A stretch of DNA of 7,751 nucleotides, taken from positions 1 to 7,751 of the forward strand of contig CACXGR010000202.1 in assembly GCA_902767235.1 (NCBI GenBank). The letters are read 5' to 3'. This DNA comes from an uncultured Lachnospiraceae bacterium (GTDB lineage: Bacteria > Bacillota > Clostridia > Lachnospirales > Lachnospiraceae). The translations under genes were made by a program, and so were the position numbers. Below the pieces are notes generated by a model. The model did not search any database. It had not been told where the DNA came from and was given only the letters and a program-made list of their open reading frames with translations. Of this stretch, positions 6,075 to 7,751 are shown one piece after another; position 1 is the first letter of the stretch, and every line of letters starts with the position of its first letter.

Positions 6075-6079
6075 ATGCA

Positions 6080-6958
6080 ATGAGAAAACTGACAACAGCC
6101 ATATTGACAATGCTGATACTGCTGCTTCTTACGGCCTGCAATTCGGATCAGAAAGCTGTCACGGAGGCGGCAGAGGGATTTTTGAATGCACTCGTCAAAA
6201 ATGACAAGGACGCTGCGGCGCAGTACGCGACGGAAGAATTCATGCAGAGCGAGACGATGAAGTTCATGGATGCGCAGTATCTGTCGGATGTTTTCTTTGA
6301 TGCAATGGGCGTCACCAGAGATGAGATCGACGAAGAAGCGCAGAAGGCGGTGGATGACTATGAGAAGCTGATCATAGAGAGAGCCTACAAGGACTATGAG
6401 ATCCAGGATATAAAGATCCAGGACAACAAGGCCTATGTCACGGCAAAGATCACACTTGGCTATGATCCGGAGGCGTCGCGCAATATCTCCAAGGACACGC
6501 AGAAGATCATCGATGATTACAAGACGGAGAATTACGATGAGCTCATGTCCATCTGCAAGGAAAAGGGAGAAAGGGCAATGTACAGAAAGCTGTACAGCGA
6601 TCTGATCCCCATCATTATCGGCAAGATGCAGGAGCAGCTGGAGTCAGAGAGCACGGCAGAGGAGAAGACGATCCTTTCCCTGGAAAAGATCGACAAGAAA
6701 TGGCTTGTCACAGACCTGGAGGAGAACCGCACGGGCGCCGCGCCGGTCGGATCGACAGAGGAATCCGCCGACACAGCCGCCACTTCAACGGAATACGCGT
6801 CGACCTCGGCCACGCAGACAGAATACGCCTCGGAGTATATGACAGGGGCCACGAATGAAGAGGCGGAGGAAACGGAGCCGGACGAGGGGGCGACAGGCGG
6901 TACGGCCGGGGAGGCCGCCGAAGAAGAGCCCGGTGATGAGAGCGGGGAGAACAGCTGA
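6080..6958 (+). CDS. Predicted secreted lipoprotein, NTF2-like (DUF4878/DUF5105-type) domain
   Basis: The 292-residue precursor has a lipoprotein signal: positively charged MRK, a hydrophobic core, and the lipobox LTAC with the lipidated Cys at residue 20. It should be processed by Lsp and anchored on the outer face of the cell membrane. Residues 25-215 (starting KAVTEAAEGFLNALVKNDKD, later VTAKITLGYD and a closing LEKIDKKWLVTDLE) resemble the cone-like NTF2 fold common in Clostridial lipoproteins with a 'one helix, then worker strand' pattern ending in a W; the family label is my best guess and not certain. Residues 217-292 are a low-complexity Thr/Ser/Glu/Ala-rich, strongly acidic tail containing two copies of TEYAS (237-241 and 247-251). 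It follows the hydrolase after 64 bases and precedes scpA by 2 bases. Function unknown. Confidence 0.85.
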   Translation: MRKLTTAILTMLILLLLTACNSDQKAVTEAAEGFLNALVKNDKDAAAQYATEEFMQSETMKFMDAQYLSDVFFDAMGVTRDEIDEEAQKAVDDYEKLIIERAYKDYEIQDIKIQDNKAYVTAKITLGYDPEASRNISKDTQKIIDDYKTENYDELMSICKEKGERAMYRKLYSDLIPIIIGKMQEQLESESTAEEKTILSLEKIDKKWLVTDLEENRTGAAPVGSTEESADTAATSTEYASTSATQTEYASEYMTGATNEEAEETEPDEGATGGTAGEAAEEEPGDESGENS

Positions 6959-6960
6959 TC

Positions 6961-7751
6961 ATGTCGATCCCTTTAAAGCTTCAGGTCTTCGAAGGACCCA
7001 TGGACCTTCTGATGCACCTGATCGAGAAAAACAAAATTGATATTTACGATATCCCCATCGTGACGATCACGGATCAATATCTGGAATATGTGCGGCAGAT
7101 GGAACATGACGACATGAACGTCACCAGCGAGTTTCTCGTCATGGCCGCGACGCTCCTGGATATCAAGAGCCGCATGCTCCTGCCCAGGGAAGAGAACGGG
7201 GAGGAAGAAGAAGAGGACCCCAGAGACGAACTGGTCCGCAGACTCCTGGAATACAAGCTGTACAAGTACATGTCGGAAGAGCTCAAGGAAATAAGGCAGC
7301 AAGCCGGTTACAGCTACTTCCGGCCCCAGGATCTTCCACGGGAAGTGCGCAGCTATGTGCCGCCCGTCAACTATGAGGAACTGATCGGCAGCAAAACGCT
7401 GGACAGCCTTCAGCGCGTGTTCTCGGAAGTATTAAAGCGCAAAAAGAACCGGGTGGACCCCGTCCGCAGCGGCTTTGGCAAAATACAGAAGGAAGAGATC
7501 AGCGTCGCGGACAAGGAACTCTATATCCGGGCCTATCTGAAGGGCCATCCCCACGCGGATTTCAAGGATCTGCTGGAGAAGCAGGACAGCAGGCAGGAGA
7601 TCATCGTAACTTTTCTGGTCATTCTGGAGCTCATGAAGCACCAGAAGATCCGCATCAGCCAGGAGGAGACCTTCGGGCGGATCCTGATCGATCTGGTGGA
7701 AGAGCAGGACGAGGCTGCCCCGGAGCCGGAGGCGGAGACTGAATTGGAAGA
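6961..7751 (+). CDS. scpA: Segregation and condensation protein A (kleisin), 3' end outside window
   Basis: ScpA is the kleisin subunit that, with ScpB, bridges the SMC dimer to form the bacterial condensin acting on the nucleoid during chromosome segregation. The N-terminus is diagnostic: LQVFEGPMDLLMHLIEKNKI (residues 7-26), then DIYDIPIVTITDQYLEY and EFLVMAATLLDIKSRMLLP (58-75), which forms the SMC-neck binding helical domain. An acidic linker (EENGEEEEEDPRDE, 77-90) follows, and the C-terminal winged-helix region (about 180-247) includes IIVTFLVILELMKHQKIRI. About 263 residues are visible; ScpA is usually 240-270, so only a few codons are missing, lying in an acidic tail (DEAAPEPEAETELE). 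The ATG at 6961 starts 2 bases after the lipoprotein stop, with GGGGAG (6944-6949) upstream at a longish 11-base spacing, so translation is probably coupled to the lipoprotein gene. Confidence 0.96.
   Translation, partial: MSIPLKLQVFEGPMDLLMHLIEKNKIDIYDIPIVTITDQYLEYVRQMEHDDMNVTSEFLVMAATLLDIKSRMLLPREENGEEEEEDPRDELVRRLLEYKLYKYMSEELKEIRQQAGYSYFRPQDLPREVRSYVPPVNYEELIGSKTLDSLQRVFSEVLKRKKNRVDPVRSGFGKIQKEEISVADKELYIRAYLKGHPHADFKDLLEKQDSRQEIIVTFLVILELMKHQKIRISQEETFGRILIDLVEEQDEAAPEPEAETELE

Noticed and set aside
5996..6079. Upstream extension of the lipoprotein to ATG 5996
   Set aside because: It would put 28 polar residues before the signal peptide; AGGAGG sits right before ATG 6080.

Overview
The window looks like chromosomal DNA of a GC-rich Gram-positive bacterium of the Clostridia, probably Lachnospiraceae-like. 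The evidence is a Firmicutes-type ScpA kleisin, a CbxX/CfqX (SpoVK-like) AAA+ ATPase, strong AGGAGG-type ribosome binding sites, a lipoprotein with a Gram-positive style signal, and dense same-strand packing. No species can be named from sequence alone. Every gene I can support is on the plus strand. I see no tRNA, rRNA, insertion sequence, CRISPR array or phage gene.

Layout. (1) 1-1419 is the C-terminal half of alanyl-tRNA synthetase, closed by a strong intrinsic terminator (1452-1503). (2) 1504-1608 is a promoter region with an extended -10 element and an inverted repeat at the predicted transcription start. (3) From 1609 to the window end, seven genes run without a convincing terminator: a LOG-family nucleotide phosphoribohydrolase; a CbxX-type AAA+ ATPase; a TPR protein ending in a zinc-binding SEC-C motif; a 111-residue protein of unknown function; a UlaG-like metallo-beta-lactamase-fold hydrolase; a secreted lipoprotein; and scpA, which runs off the window. 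Gaps are at most 72 bases and several genes overlap or nearly touch, so most or all are probably co-transcribed.

How they may work together. alaS is a separate housekeeping unit. The tightest block is the AAA+ ATPase, TPR/SEC-C protein, small unknown protein and MBL hydrolase, with a near-zero junction and an 8-base overlap. A CbxX-type ATPase next to a TPR protein recalls EccA of type VII secretion, where a TPR domain and a CbxX-type AAA+ domain are fused. A remodelling ATPase with a TPR/SEC-C adaptor is my inference; no substrate can be read from the sequence. ScpA (chromosome condensation) is probably there because of operon structure.

The most interesting local signal is at the end of the TPR/SEC-C gene. 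The 72 bases after its stop hold an open, acidic, Ala/Glu-rich reading frame in the +1 phase. That frame ends at a TGA overlapping the GTG start of the next gene in a classic GTGA arrangement. This suggests the gene originally, or still through frameshifting, extends to 5016.
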